This document shows positions 31,998-40,699 of a DNA stretch of 49,368 nucleotides, piece after piece (position 1 is the stretch's first letter; each line of letters begins with the position of its first letter). Under the pieces are notes generated by a model. That model was not told the DNA's origin and made no database searches. It saw only the letters and a list, made by a program, of their open reading frames with translations. Both the position numbers and the translations under genes were made by a program. The DNA is from Halobacteriales archaeon QS_6_71_20 (GTDB taxonomy: Archaea; Halobacteriota; Halobacteria; Halobacteriales; Haloferacaceae): positions 1-49,368 of the forward strand of contig PXRU01000028.1 in assembly GCA_003020945.1 (NCBI GenBank), read 5' to 3'.

Positions 31998-33161
31998 ATG
32001 ACCGCCTCGCCGCCCGACTTCGACGTCGTCGGGACCGACGCCGTCCGCGACGGCCGCGCGACGGACGCCTACTTCGACCGCACCGTGGAGACGCTGCGCC
32101 ACGCCGACCGCGACCCCCGCGTCGTCGCGGAGGTGACCGCCGACCAGTTCCCCGACGGCGAGTTCGAACTGCTGGCGGGGCTGAAGGACGCCGCCGCGCT
32201 TTTATCGAGGTACAACGTCGACGCGGACGCGCTCCCGGAGGGAACGCTGTTCGACGGCGGTCCCGTCCTCCGGATCGAGGGTCGGTATCTGGAGTTCGCG
32301 GCGCTTGAGACGGCGCTTCTGGGCTTCCTCTCGCACGCCTCCGGCGTCGCCACCGCGGCGCTTGAGTGCCGCCGCGCGGCGCCCGCGACGGACGTGCTCT
32401 CCTTCGGCGCCCGCCACGTCCACCCCTCGATCGCGGCGATGGTGGAGCGGAGCGCCCTGGTGGCCGGGCTCGACGGCTTCTCCTCCGTCTCCGGGGGCGA
32501 GGTCATCGGCCGGGAGGCCTCGGGGACGATGCCGCACGCGCTGCTCATCTGCTTCGGCCGCGGCAACCAGGAGGACGCCTGGCGCGCGTTCGACGAGGCG
32601 GTACCGGAGTCGGTGCCGCGGATCGCGCTGTGTGACACCTACAGCGACGAGGTCGACGAGACGGTCCGCGCGGCCGAGACGCTCGGCGACCGCCTCGACG
32701 GAGTCCGCCTCGACACCACGGGCTCGCGCCGCGGCGACTTCCGCCACATCGTCCGCGAGGTGCAGTGGGAACTCGACGCCCGCGACCGCGCCGACGTCGA
32801 CGTGTTCCTCTCGGGCGGGCTCGGCCCCGCGGACCTCCGCCGGCTCCGGGACGTGGCCGACGGCTTCGGCGTCGGCGGCCACGTCTCCAACGCCGACCCC
32901 GTGGACTTCGCGCTCGACATCGTCGCGGTGGACGGCGAGCTGGCCGCGAAGCGTGGGAAAATCCCGGGAATAAAGGAGGTGTACCGGACGGCGGAGGGCG
33001 GCCACCACGTCGGCCTCCGCGGGCGCGACGGTCCGGAGGGCGGGGAAGCGCTACTGGAGCCGCTGGTGCGAGACGGCGAGGTGGTGCGGGAGTTCGATGT
33101 CGACGCTTCGGCCGAGCGGGCGCTGGCCGACGCCGAGCGTGTCGGGTTCCGGGCGGAGTGA
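31998..33161 (+). CDS. pncB: Nicotinate phosphoribosyltransferase
   Basis: This 387-residue cytosolic enzyme makes nicotinate mononucleotide from nicotinate and PRPP, the committed step of the Preiss-Handler NAD salvage route. The archaeal form is recognised from DAYFDRTVETLRHADRDP in outline, SFGARHVHPSIAAMVERSALVAG, SSVSGGEVIGREASGTMPHAL and the barrel segments LCDTYSDEVDE, VRLDTTGSRRGDF and FLSGGLGPADLRRL. The ATG at 31998 is preceded by a T-rich box (GACTTTTTGC) at normal distance. A nicotinamidase-like gene is 3.4 kb upstream. Confidence 0.93.
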   Translation: MTASPPDFDVVGTDAVRDGRATDAYFDRTVETLRHADRDPRVVAEVTADQFPDGEFELLAGLKDAAALLSRYNVDADALPEGTLFDGGPVLRIEGRYLEFAALETALLGFLSHASGVATAALECRRAAPATDVLSFGARHVHPSIAAMVERSALVAGLDGFSSVSGGEVIGREASGTMPHALLICFGRGNQEDAWRAFDEAVPESVPRIALCDTYSDEVDETVRAAETLGDRLDGVRLDTTGSRRGDFRHIVREVQWELDARDRADVDVFLSGGLGPADLRRLRDVADGFGVGGHVSNADPVDFALDIVAVDGELAAKRGKIPGIKEVYRTAEGGHHVGLRGRDGPEGGEALLEPLVRDGEVVREFDVDASAERALADAERVGFRAE

Positions 33162-33200
33162 TCTCTTCTCACACGTACAGACGCCGGGTGGCGGACCCGC

Positions 33201-33650
33201 CTACCCACACTCGGGCGCGGGGACGACCGTCCGTCGCATCTCACGGATCTCGACCGCTCCGCCGTCGTCGATGTACACCTGGCGGTACTCGACGCTGTCA
33301 CAGCTATCGATCCGCCACTCGACGCGCTCCTCGGTGCCGTCCTTCAGCCCCGCGATCACACGGTAGGTCCCCTGTCGGGTGACGGGGTTCGGGACCCGCG
33401 TCGACGCGCCCGATGCGAGCCGTTCGTCCGCGCGCACCAGCACCTTCCCGCCGCCGCGAACGACCAGCGTGACGGTGTGGGGTTCGTCGTCGTCGTTCCA
33501 GAGCACGAACTCACCGATTTCGTCGGCCGGGGCAGTGCCCGCCCCGGCCACGGTTCGCGTGGGGGTCCCGACCGATCCGCCGCCGAGACAGCCGGCGGCG
33601 AGCGCCGACCACAGTCCCCCGGCCCCCGCGAGCAGTCGTCGTCGGTTCAC
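33201..33650 (-). CDS. Tat-exported lipoprotein of unknown function
   Basis: This 149-residue protein starts with GTG at 33650, giving VNRRRLLAGAGGLWSALAAGC with a twin-arginine-type n-region and lipobox C21. It should be lipid-anchored outside the cell. The mature part has a short Gly/Thr linker and then a single beta-rich domain (FVLWNDDDEPHTVTLVV, YRVIAGLKDGTEERVEWRI) resembling a small cupredoxin-like or immunoglobulin-like fold. The two Cys in the mature domain (SCDSVEYRQVY and PECG) could pair. No metal-binding set was identified. It converges with pncB. Confidence 0.75.
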   Translation of the reverse strand: MNRRRLLAGAGGLWSALAAGCLGGGSVGTPTRTVAGAGTAPADEIGEFVLWNDDDEPHTVTLVVRGGGKVLVRADERLASGASTRVPNPVTRQGTYRVIAGLKDGTEERVEWRIDSCDSVEYRQVYIDDGGAVEIREMRRTVVPAPECG

Positions 33651-33765
33651 GGGTAGTAATGACGCGCTGCCGGCTAAGTATCGACGGTAGGACAAACGGA
33701 CGGTTTCGCCACGGCTGGTATCGATTCGCGCTCGTACGGAAGCGACGGTAACTGGCCCGGTTCCC

Positions 33766-34368
33766 TTACAACTGTTCGACGGAGCCGCCGTCGCGGCGCT
33801 CGCGGAACACCTGGCCGTCGATGAGCGTCACCATCGTGTTATCGTCCTGCCAGGCGGTCGGCGAGAGGCCGGCCTTCCGGCAGACGCGCGAGAGGTAGCG
33901 CTCCTTGCTCCAGCCGTTCTCGACGGGGATCGTCGGGTAGAGCCAGCCGTGGTGGCCGTCGTGGTCGATCGCGACGCCGTGGCGACCCAGCTCCAGGTCC
34001 GCAACCGGGTCGTTGGTGAGCGTGACGCCGGAGACGACGTACGTCGAGACGAGCACGGAGTCGAGCTCCTTCGGCTCGAGTTCGGAGCCGCCGGTGTCGC
34101 CGGCGGCCGCCCTGATCGCCGCCTCGACGATGGCGTGACCCAGCTGGTCCGACTCCCGATACGACCCCGCACATCCGCGCATTCGCCCCCGACCCCGCGT
34201 CGACTGGAGTCGAACGAACGCTCCCGTCCGTGTGTAGAAGGCGTCCCGCATGCTACCCGGCTGTTCACGCTGGCCCTGGAGTACGTACGCTTCGACCGAC
34301 TCCCGAGCGAGTTCGACCGCGCGTGCACCGTCCTCGTAGGTGAGCTGCGCGGCCTTCGCTTCGGACAT
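33766..34368 (-). CDS. AMMECR1-domain protein
   Basis: This 200-residue protein of the AMMECR1/TIGR00296 family is conserved across archaea and eukaryotes. The family core motif is visible as GRMRGCAGSY (usual LRGCIG), followed by the helix AIVEAAIRAAAGD and the strand VLVSTYVVSGVTLT. The C-terminal WSKERYLSRVCRKAGL in outline also fits. The archaeal structure is known but biochemical function is not settled; it is often linked to the radical-SAM AmmeMemoRadiSam group. The gene is divergent from the RNase P RNA gene. Confidence 0.92.
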   Translation of the reverse strand: MSEAKAAQLTYEDGARAVELARESVEAYVLQGQREQPGSMRDAFYTRTGAFVRLQSTRGRGRMRGCAGSYRESDQLGHAIVEAAIRAAAGDTGGSELEPKELDSVLVSTYVVSGVTLTNDPVADLELGRHGVAIDHDGHHGWLYPTIPVENGWSKERYLSRVCRKAGLSPTAWQDDNTMVTLIDGQVFRERRDGGSVEQL

Positions 34369-34500
34369 GACACGTACTGAGGACCGCGCCGACTTGAAGC
34401 CTTCCCTCTCCACACGGCGGTTCACGCGACCGGCCGCGACAGCCGCCGAGACGCCGACTCGTGAGCGCTTCCGACCGTCACCGGTGCCGGTTTCGAACGC

Positions 34501-34506
34501 TTTATA
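34501..34506 (+). promoter_or_regulatory. TATA box of the RNase P RNA gene
   Basis: TTTATA lies about 25 bases before the inferred 5' end of the RNase P RNA. It is preceded by a purine-rich stretch as expected for the BRE in haloarchaeal promoters. Confidence 0.65.
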
Positions 34507-34526
34507 CCGGACACCGGCGTAGTTCG

Positions 34527-34940
34527 GGTCGGCAGAGGGAGCCCGACCCCCGTGTGCCCGACCCTCGCGGCGACGGCGCATGAGGAAAGTCCCCCCACCC
34601 CCGGACGGGCGACCGGGCGCAAGCCCGGAGTCGGAGACGGCTGGCTCTGGAACAGCAACGAGACCCCCCGCCCCGACCGATGAGGTGCGCGCGGCGACCG
34701 GTCCCGGTCGCCTCCGGCGCCCGCGGCGTCGCCACGGATGGAACGGCGAATCCTCGCCGGTGCAAGTCCGCGTCGACGGGAGCGGCCACACGCGGTCGCT
34801 CCCCGACCGGTAGTCCGGGTGCTCGCCGACCGCGCGGGCGACCGGGGCGCGTCCCCGCGACGACGGGACCGCCCCGCGACCGACGCGGACGCTCAGCCGA
34901 ATGTCGGGCCGAACAGAAGGGGGCTTACTCCCCTCGGCCG
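34527..34940 (+). ncRNA. rnpB: RNase P RNA (archaeal type A)
   Basis: This is the catalytic RNA of RNase P, which trims tRNA 5' leaders. The conserved P4 5' element GAGGAAAGTCC is at 34582-34592, its 3' partner ACAGAAGGGGGCTTAC at 34913-34928. Between them are the recognisable ACAGCAACGAGACC-type junction at about 34650-34665, the TGCAAGTCC loop near 34760 and GCCGAATGTCGGGCC before P4'. The length of about 415 nt is normal for haloarchaea. Ends are approximate: the 5' end is set by the TATA box, the 3' end by the T-rich/C-rich stretch after GGGCTTACTCC. No protein gene overlaps it. Confidence 0.93.
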
Positions 34941-34980
34941 CTCGCGCCGCCACCGACGGCGCCGGCAACAGTAGCCCCCC

Positions 34981-35076
34981 ACGGCGACTCGGTCGGAGAT
35001 AGCTCCGGACCAACCGCGGTCCGATCGACGATAGCCGCCGACTCACCGCGGTCCGGTCGGGGATAGCCGCCGCCTC
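34981..35076. repeat. 32-bp tandem repeat, three copies, downstream of rnpB
   Basis: Units start at 34981, 35013 and 35045. The last two are nearly identical (ACCGCGGTCCGRTCGRSGATAGCCGCC); the first is diverged. The repeat fills most of the gap between the RNase P RNA and the next gene. Three contiguous copies without spacers exclude CRISPR. Role unknown. Confidence 0.75.
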
Positions 35077-35160
35077 ACCCGGAGCGGCGTCGGACGCCGG
35101 TCGTGCGACCGGCTGACACGCACCCGGCTAACTAAAAGGGTCGGACCCCCAATCGAGCGT

Positions 35161-35454
35161 GTGGACAGCAGAGAACTCACGGCGGCTCTCGAACGCGAGT
35201 TCGGGGGCACGGAGGAGACGCGCCGTACCGTCGCCCGGCAGGCGCGGGACCTCGCGGACTCCGGCCGGATCGAGGCGGACCGCGGCCACGAACTCACCGT
35301 CGAGGACGTGATCGAGCACCTGTCGGACGCCCCCGCGGACCACGACCTCACCGAGCGATGGAACTGGTGGCTCGGCTCCCTCGAAACCGCCTACGGCGGC
35401 TACGAGCGGTTCACCGTCCGGTTCGTCGACGACGGTCCGGACGTGAACGCGTAA
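35161..35454 (+). CDS. Small haloarchaeal protein of unknown function
   Basis: This 97-residue soluble, charged protein starts with GTG at 35161 (MDSRELTAALEREFGG). It appears largely helical, with a winged-helix-like N-terminal two thirds (TRRTVARQARDLADSG, then VEDVIEHLSDA) and a Trp-rich segment WNWWLGSLETAYGGYERF. A box ACTAAAAGG lies about 25-30 bases before the start. I do not recognise the family. It stands alone between the RNase P repeats and an MBL hydrolase gene; the 190 bases after it look non-coding. Confidence 0.6.
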   Translation: MDSRELTAALEREFGGTEETRRTVARQARDLADSGRIEADRGHELTVEDVIEHLSDAPADHDLTERWNWWLGSLETAYGGYERFTVRFVDDGPDVNA

Positions 35455-35644
35455 CTGACTGACCGCTCGGCCGCCTCCCTCCGTTCCCCGCGCTCGCATT
35501 CCCTCGTCCCCCGCTCGCATCCCCTTACCCCTACGCTCGCATCGCCCTCCGACATCGCCCCGCTCGGAGCTGACCGATCGCCGGTCACGCCTCGACACCG
35601 ACGGCTCCCGAATCCTTTTGCCGCCGACCGACGCCCGTTCCCGC

Positions 35645-36571
35645 ATGGACATCGAGCCCGGCGAGTACGCGGCCGTTCCCGGCTGCACGGACCTCTACTG
35701 CCTCGATACCGGCATGTACGACACCGCGAACTACGGCGCGGTGTACCTCCTCGACGCCGAGCGCCCCGCCGTGATCGACGCCGGCATCGGGAACAACCGG
35801 GAGTACCTGTTCGACGCGCTCGACGACCTCGGGATCCGCCCGGCGTACGTGCTCCCGACGCACGTCCACCTCGACCACGCGGGCGGCGCGGGCTTTCTCG
35901 CCGAGCGGTACCCGGACGCGACCGTGCGGATCCACGAGTCGGCCGTCGAGCACCTCGTCGACCCCGAGCGGCTCGTCGCCGGCACTCGCGAGGCCGTCGG
36001 CGACCAGTGGCGCTTCTACGTCGAGCCCGAGCCGATCCCCGAGGGGCGAATCGACCCGCTGTCGGGCGGCGAGACGATCGACCTCGGCGACCGCGACCTC
36101 GACGTCCACCATGCGCCCGGACACGCCCCCCACCAGGTCGTGTTCCACGACCGCGGCGACGACGTGGTGTTCGCGGCCGACGCCGCGGGCATCTACGTTC
36201 CCCAGCTCGACGTCATCGAGCCGACGTCCCCGCCGTCGCAGTTCGACCTCCACAGCTGTCAGGCGGACGTCGACGCGATCCGCGACCTCGACCCGCGGTA
36301 CCTCTGTTTCGGCCACTTCGGCCCCCGCGAGTTCGACGACGACCTGCTCGCGGGGTACAAGCGGACGCTCTCGGAGTGGGTGGAGGCCGTCCGGCGCAAG
36401 CGCGCGGAGCTGGACGACGACGGGGCGGTGATCGAGCACTTCGCCGAGCACGCCCCCGAGGACCACATCGGGGTGTGGGGCGAGGAGAAGGCCCGCGAGG
36501 AGGAGCGGATGAACACCCGCGGCGTCCTCGGCTACCTCGATTACATGGAGGGCCGCGAGGAGACGATCTGA
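35645..36571 (+). CDS. Metallo-beta-lactamase-fold hydrolase
   Basis: This 308-residue cytoplasmic hydrolase has the zinc motif THVHLDHAGG (H73, H75, D77, H78), with further ligands in APGHAPHQ and FAADAAG and the late His in GHFGP. The C-terminal extension of about 60 residues (RKRAELDDDGAVIEHFAEHAPEDH in outline) and the MNTRGVLGYLDYMEG end are typical of a haloarchaeal MBL subgroup. Glyoxalase II, thioesterase or nuclease roles are all possible for this fold, and sequence does not decide. It is followed 98 bases later by an acyl-CoA synthetase gene on the same strand. Confidence 0.88.
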   Translation: MDIEPGEYAAVPGCTDLYCLDTGMYDTANYGAVYLLDAERPAVIDAGIGNNREYLFDALDDLGIRPAYVLPTHVHLDHAGGAGFLAERYPDATVRIHESAVEHLVDPERLVAGTREAVGDQWRFYVEPEPIPEGRIDPLSGGETIDLGDRDLDVHHAPGHAPHQVVFHDRGDDVVFAADAAGIYVPQLDVIEPTSPPSQFDLHSCQADVDAIRDLDPRYLCFGHFGPREFDDDLLAGYKRTLSEWVEAVRRKRAELDDDGAVIEHFAEHAPEDHIGVWGEEKAREEERMNTRGVLGYLDYMEGREETI

Positions 36572-36669
36572 GACGGGCGTCGCCTCGCGCGTCCGCGTCG
36601 ATGCCGGTGTCGCCGACGTACGGACGGCGAGGGGGACCGACTTATCACGCGGCCGCGACAGGGCCGGGC

Positions 36670-38406
36670 ATGGACTGGCGGCGGGCCGAACGCGAGCACG
36701 ACCCGGGGGTCACGCGGGACTCGCTTGCGGCCACCTTCGACGCGAGCGCCCGGGAACACGCCGACCGCACCGCCCAGCGCTACAAGGGCGGCGTGTACGA
36801 CCGCTCGCTCGTCCGGGCGGGCGTCGTCGACCCCGCGCCCGACGGCGCGTTCGCGGCGCTGACGTACGGGGAGCTGCGCGACCTGGTCCGCGGGCTCTCG
36901 GCCGGCTTCCGCGAACTCGGCGTCGCCGCCGGCGACCGCGTCGGGATCTTCGCGGGGACCCGGATGGAATGGGCCCACTCCGATCTCGCGCTGCTGGGCG
37001 CGGGGGCGGTCGTCACGACCGTCTACACCGCCTCCTCCCGCGAGCAGGTCGAGCACCTCCTCGCGGACCCGGGCGCCTCGGGCGTCGTCGTCGGGAACCG
37101 CGACCTGCTCGACCGGGTGACGGCCGTCGAGGACGGGCTCGAACTGGAGTTCGTCGTCCTGCTCGACGGCGAGCCCCACGAGCGCGAGGACGTGTACACC
37201 CTCGGCGAACTCCACGAGCTGGGCGCGGCGGTCGACCCCGGCGACGGCTGGGTGATCGACCGCGACCTCGACGACCTCGCGAGCCTCGTCTACACCTCCG
37301 GCACCACCGGGACGCCGAAGGGGGCGGAGCTCACCCACCGCAACTTCCTCGCCAACGTCGACCAGTGTCTGCGCCGGTTCGGCGCCCGCCCCGACCGGGC
37401 CGACGCCGACGTGCCGGTCGTCGACGAGCACAGCGTCACGCTGTCGTTCCTCCCGCTGGCGCACGTGTTCGAACGGCTCGCGGGCCACTTCATGATGTAC
37501 GCCGCCGGCGCGACCGTCGCGTACGCCGAGTCGGCCGACACCCTCCGAGAGGACCTCGGGCTCGTCCGCCCGACCACGCTCACGAGCGTCCCCCGGGTGT
37601 ACGAGAAGCTGTACGCCGCGATCCGCGAGCGGGCGTCGGAGTCGGCGGTGCGGGCGCGGGTGTTCGAGTGGGCGACCGAGGTGGGTCGCGCGCACCGCCG
37701 TGCGGACGACCCCGGCCCGCTGCTGCGGGCGCGCCGCGCGCTCGCCGACCGCCTCGTCTTCTCGACCGTCCGGGAGGCGCTCGGCGGCGAGCTCGACTTC
37801 CTCGTCTCCGGCGGCGGCTCGCTGTCGGCGGAGCTGTGTGAGCTGTACCACGGGATGGGCGTCCCGGTCCTGGAGGGGTACGGGCTCACCGAGACGGCGC
37901 CGGTCGTGACGGTCAACCCCCCCGAGGAGCCGACGGTCGGGACGATCGGTCCGCCCCTCCACGGCGTCGACGTGCGCGTCGACGACGCCGTCGGCGCCGG
38001 GGTCGAGGCGGAGGCGGGCGGCGAGGTGGGCGAACTGCTCGTCCGCGGCCCGAACGTGTTCCGCGGCTACCGGAGCCTCCCCGCAGAGACGGACGCCGCC
38101 TTCGTCGAGATCGACGGCGAGCGGTGGTTCCGTACCGGCGACGTGGTGGAGATCCGACCGGACGGCTACGTCGCCTTCCGCGAGCGGGCGAAACACCTGC
38201 TGAAGCTGTCGACCGGGAAGTACGTCCCGCCGGGCGCCGTCGAGGACGCCTTCGCCGCCGTCGAGTACGTCGAGCAGGTGCTGGTCGTCGGCGACGGCCG
38301 GCGGTTCGTCTCCGCGCTGGTCGTTCCCGACCTCGCGGCGGTCCGCGAGTGGGGGGAGTCGAAGGGGGGCGACCTGCCGAGCGACGAGAGCGACACCGGG
38401 CGGTAG
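36670..38406 (+). CDS. Long-chain acyl-CoA synthetase (AMP-forming), interrupted near its C-terminus
   Basis: The ATP-dependent acyl-adenylate motif YTSGTTGTPKG is at residues 208-218, then LPLAHVFERL, the helix LVSGGGSLSAEL and YGLTETAPVV, followed by WFRTGDVVEIRPDGYVAFRERAKHLLKLSTGKYVPP in outline. This identifies the long-chain/bubblegum-type ligase group, which activates fatty acids with CoA. The frame ends with TAG at 38404 after LPSDESDTGR, about 55 codons before the true end, which follows in the same frame. Missing residues include part of the C-terminal swivelling domain. The product may be unstable or inactive. Confidence 0.85.
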   Translation: MDWRRAEREHDPGVTRDSLAATFDASAREHADRTAQRYKGGVYDRSLVRAGVVDPAPDGAFAALTYGELRDLVRGLSAGFRELGVAAGDRVGIFAGTRMEWAHSDLALLGAGAVVTTVYTASSREQVEHLLADPGASGVVVGNRDLLDRVTAVEDGLELEFVVLLDGEPHEREDVYTLGELHELGAAVDPGDGWVIDRDLDDLASLVYTSGTTGTPKGAELTHRNFLANVDQCLRRFGARPDRADADVPVVDEHSVTLSFLPLAHVFERLAGHFMMYAAGATVAYAESADTLREDLGLVRPTTLTSVPRVYEKLYAAIRERASESAVRARVFEWATEVGRAHRRADDPGPLLRARRALADRLVFSTVREALGGELDFLVSGGGSLSAELCELYHGMGVPVLEGYGLTETAPVVTVNPPEEPTVGTIGPPLHGVDVRVDDAVGAGVEAEAGGEVGELLVRGPNVFRGYRSLPAETDAAFVEIDGERWFRTGDVVEIRPDGYVAFRERAKHLLKLSTGKYVPPGAVEDAFAAVEYVEQVLVVGDGRRFVSALVVPDLAAVREWGESKGGDLPSDESDTGR

Positions 38407-38571
38407 CCCCCGCGGCGGTTCGAGCCCCACGAGACGGTGAAGCGCTTCCGGCTCGTTCCCGAGGAGTTCTCCGAGGCGAACGACCTGCTGACCCCGACGA
38501 TGAAGAAGAAGCGGCGGAACGTGCTCGATCGCTACGCCGACGAGATCGGGAACATGTACGACGGGGGCTGA
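38407..38571 (+). pseudogene. C-terminal tail of the acyl-CoA synthetase beyond an in-frame TAG
   Basis: In the same frame as the preceding gene, the 54 codons after TAG encode RFEPHETVKRFRLVPEEF and LLTPTMKKKRRNVLDRYADEI, the standard ending of long-chain acyl-CoA synthetases (TPTMKxKR). About 15-20 residues expected between the two parts are missing. This looks like a small deletion with a created stop. Amber suppression is unlikely. Confidence 0.8.
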
Positions 38572-38698
38572 CCGGGTCGTCGCGGCGGGGTGCCGGTCGC
38601 GCGGTCCGGGGCGGGACCGCCGCGGTTCCGTGGCGTCCGGCCGATGTAGTGGCCTTTTTTGGGCCGCCACCTGAGAGGGGGGGTATGGAGGTGAGGGG

Positions 38699-40567
38699 AT
38701 GTCGGCGGGAGCCGGCCAGCTGATCGCGCTCGTCGCCGTCATCATCGCCGTCGGCGTCGCCGCACAGGTGCTGTCGGACCGGTTCCAGCTCCCGAGCATC
38801 ATCTTCCTCATCGGGGCGGGGATCGCCCTCGGCCCGGAGGGGGCCGGGTTCATCACCCAACAGACGTTCGGGCTGACGGGGCTGTCGACGATCGTCGGGC
38901 TCTCGGTCGCCATCATCGTCTTCGAGGGGGCGTTCCACCTGCGGATCGACAAGCTCCGGGAGGCGCCGGCCGCGACGGTCCGCCTCGTCACGCTCGGGGC
39001 GCTCGTCGCGTTCGTGGCGACGACGGCGGTCGTGCGGGTCGCGCTCGGCGTCGAGTGGCTCGTCGCCGGGGTGATCGGCGCGCTGCTGGTCGCCACCGGT
39101 CCGACGGTCATCGCGCCGATCCTGGAGGTGGTGCCGGTGCGCGACCGGGTCGCCACCGCGCTCGACACCGAGGGGATCGTCAACGACGTGACCGCCGCGA
39201 TCCTCGCGGTCGTCCTCTTCGAGGCGATCAAGACCGGGACGACCGCGATCCCGGAGCTGGTCACGCTGTTCGCCGAGCGGCTCGGCGTCGGGATCCTCGT
39301 GGGGGCGATGGTCGCGGTCGCGGTGTACTACAGTCTGCGGTACGTCGACCTCTCGCCGGGGAACGCCCCGCAGAACGCCCGACTGCTGGTGCTGGCGGGG
39401 GCGCTCGTCGCCTACGGCGGCGCGAACTTCGTCAGCACGGAGTCCGGCGTCGCCGCCGCCGCCGTCGCGGGCGTCCTGCTGGGCAACGCCGACGTGCCGT
39501 ACGAGGCCGAGATCACCGACTTCAAGGGCGACGTCACGCTGCTGGTGCTGTCGTTCGTGTTCATCGCGCTGGCGGCGCTGTTGCGGTTCCAGGACCTGCT
39601 GCGGCTCGGCGTCGGCGGCCTCGTCGTCGTCGTCGCGGTGATGTTCGCCATCCGGCCGGTGCTGGTGATGCTGTCGACGGTGGGCGACCGCTTCCAGTGG
39701 AACGAGCGGGTCTTCATGTCGTTCGTCGGCCCCCGGGGGATCATTCCGGCGTCCGTCGCCACGCTGTTCGCCGTCGAACTGGCGAACGAGGGGATGACGG
39801 CGGCGGCGAACACGCTCGTGGGCACCGTCTTCCTCGTTATCATGGCGACGGTGGTGCTCGAGGGTGGATTCGCCAGACAGATCGCCGAACGGCTCGACGT
39901 GATACCAATGAGAGTACTCATCATCGGGGGCGGGAAGGTGGGCCGGACGCTCGCCGACCGCCTCGAGGACCGCGGCGAGAACGTGGTGCTCATCGAGAAC
40001 GACGAGGAGGTCGTACAGGCCGCGAGAAACGCGGGCCACACGGTCCACATCGGCGACGGCACCGACATGGAGGTGCTCCGCTCGGCCGGCGCCGAGAACG
40101 CCCGGACGGTCGTCGCCGCCACCGGCGACGACGACGTGAACCTGCTGGTGTCCCAGCTGGCCGGCTCGAAGTTCGACGGCGTCGAGACGATCCTCGCGCG
40201 GGTGAACAACCCCGACAACGTCGACGCCTTCGAGGAGCTGGGCGTCCGCACCGTCTCCTCGGTGCTGGCGACCGCCCAGGCCATCGACAACTACATCGAG
40301 CGCCCCGCGCTCGCCAACTGGATGGGCGAGATCGGTCGCTCGGGCGACGTTCAAGAGATCGAGGTCACCTCCGAGGACCTGGCCGGCGTGGCGATCCGCG
40401 ACATCGGCCCCGAGCTCCCCGGACAGAGCCTGATCGCGCTCGTCTGTCGCGACGACACGACCCAGGTCCCCCCGCCCGAGTTCACGCTGGAGATCGGCGA
40501 CCGCGTCACGGTTATCGGCGACCGCGAGGACGTCCGGCAGGCGATGACGCGGTTCCACCCCGACTGA
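38699..40567 (+). CDS. Cation/proton antiporter (CPA family) with C-terminal TrkA-N and TrkA-C domains
   Basis: This 622-residue protein has an N-terminal half of about 12 membrane helices with the CPA hallmarks LPSIIFLIGAGIALGP, FEGAFHLR, ATGPTVIAPI and DTEGIVNDVTAAIL, then FVGPRGIIPA. From about residue 404 a TrkA-N (RCK) Rossmann domain follows (MRVLIIGGGKVGRTLADRL, with D/E at the end of the second strand), then a TrkA-C ligand domain. It exchanges Na+ or K+ for protons at the cytoplasmic membrane, gated by nucleotide. Which cation is carried cannot be told. The ATG at 38699 is preceded by a T-rich TATA-like box near 38654. Confidence 0.92.
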   Translation: MSAGAGQLIALVAVIIAVGVAAQVLSDRFQLPSIIFLIGAGIALGPEGAGFITQQTFGLTGLSTIVGLSVAIIVFEGAFHLRIDKLREAPAATVRLVTLGALVAFVATTAVVRVALGVEWLVAGVIGALLVATGPTVIAPILEVVPVRDRVATALDTEGIVNDVTAAILAVVLFEAIKTGTTAIPELVTLFAERLGVGILVGAMVAVAVYYSLRYVDLSPGNAPQNARLLVLAGALVAYGGANFVSTESGVAAAAVAGVLLGNADVPYEAEITDFKGDVTLLVLSFVFIALAALLRFQDLLRLGVGGLVVVVAVMFAIRPVLVMLSTVGDRFQWNERVFMSFVGPRGIIPASVATLFAVELANEGMTAAANTLVGTVFLVIMATVVLEGGFARQIAERLDVIPMRVLIIGGGKVGRTLADRLEDRGENVVLIENDEEVVQAARNAGHTVHIGDGTDMEVLRSAGAENARTVVAATGDDDVNLLVSQLAGSKFDGVETILARVNNPDNVDAFEELGVRTVSSVLATAQAIDNYIERPALANWMGEIGRSGDVQEIEVTSEDLAGVAIRDIGPELPGQSLIALVCRDDTTQVPPPEFTLEIGDRVTVIGDREDVRQAMTRFHPD

Positions 40568-40621
40568 GCGGCGACGGTCAGACCCCTCCGACTGGAGCTC
40601 TCGATCCCGTTTCGGTTTCGG

Positions 40622-40695
40622 GGTCCGCTCCAGTTCCCGTCTCCACCGCCGCCGATCAGGTTCGGTTCCAGTCCCCGTCTTCACCGCCGCCGAGG
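40622..40695. repeat. 37-bp imperfect tandem duplication
   Basis: Two units starting at 40622 and 40659 share GGTCCGCTCCAGTYCCCGTC-like sequence and CACCGCCGCCGA. It lies in the 132-base convergent gap between the antiporter gene and a small membrane-protein gene. No role is visible. Confidence 0.6.
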
Positions 40696-40699
40696 CGGC

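Noticed and set aside
34981-35076. CRISPR-like array downstream of rnpB
   Set aside because: Units are contiguous without unique spacers and only three copies exist. No cas gene is in the window.
38404-38406. TAG read as pyrrolysine or suppressed amber
   Set aside because: No pyl genes are known in this lineage, acyl-CoA synthetases contain no pyrrolysine, and residues are also missing around the codon.
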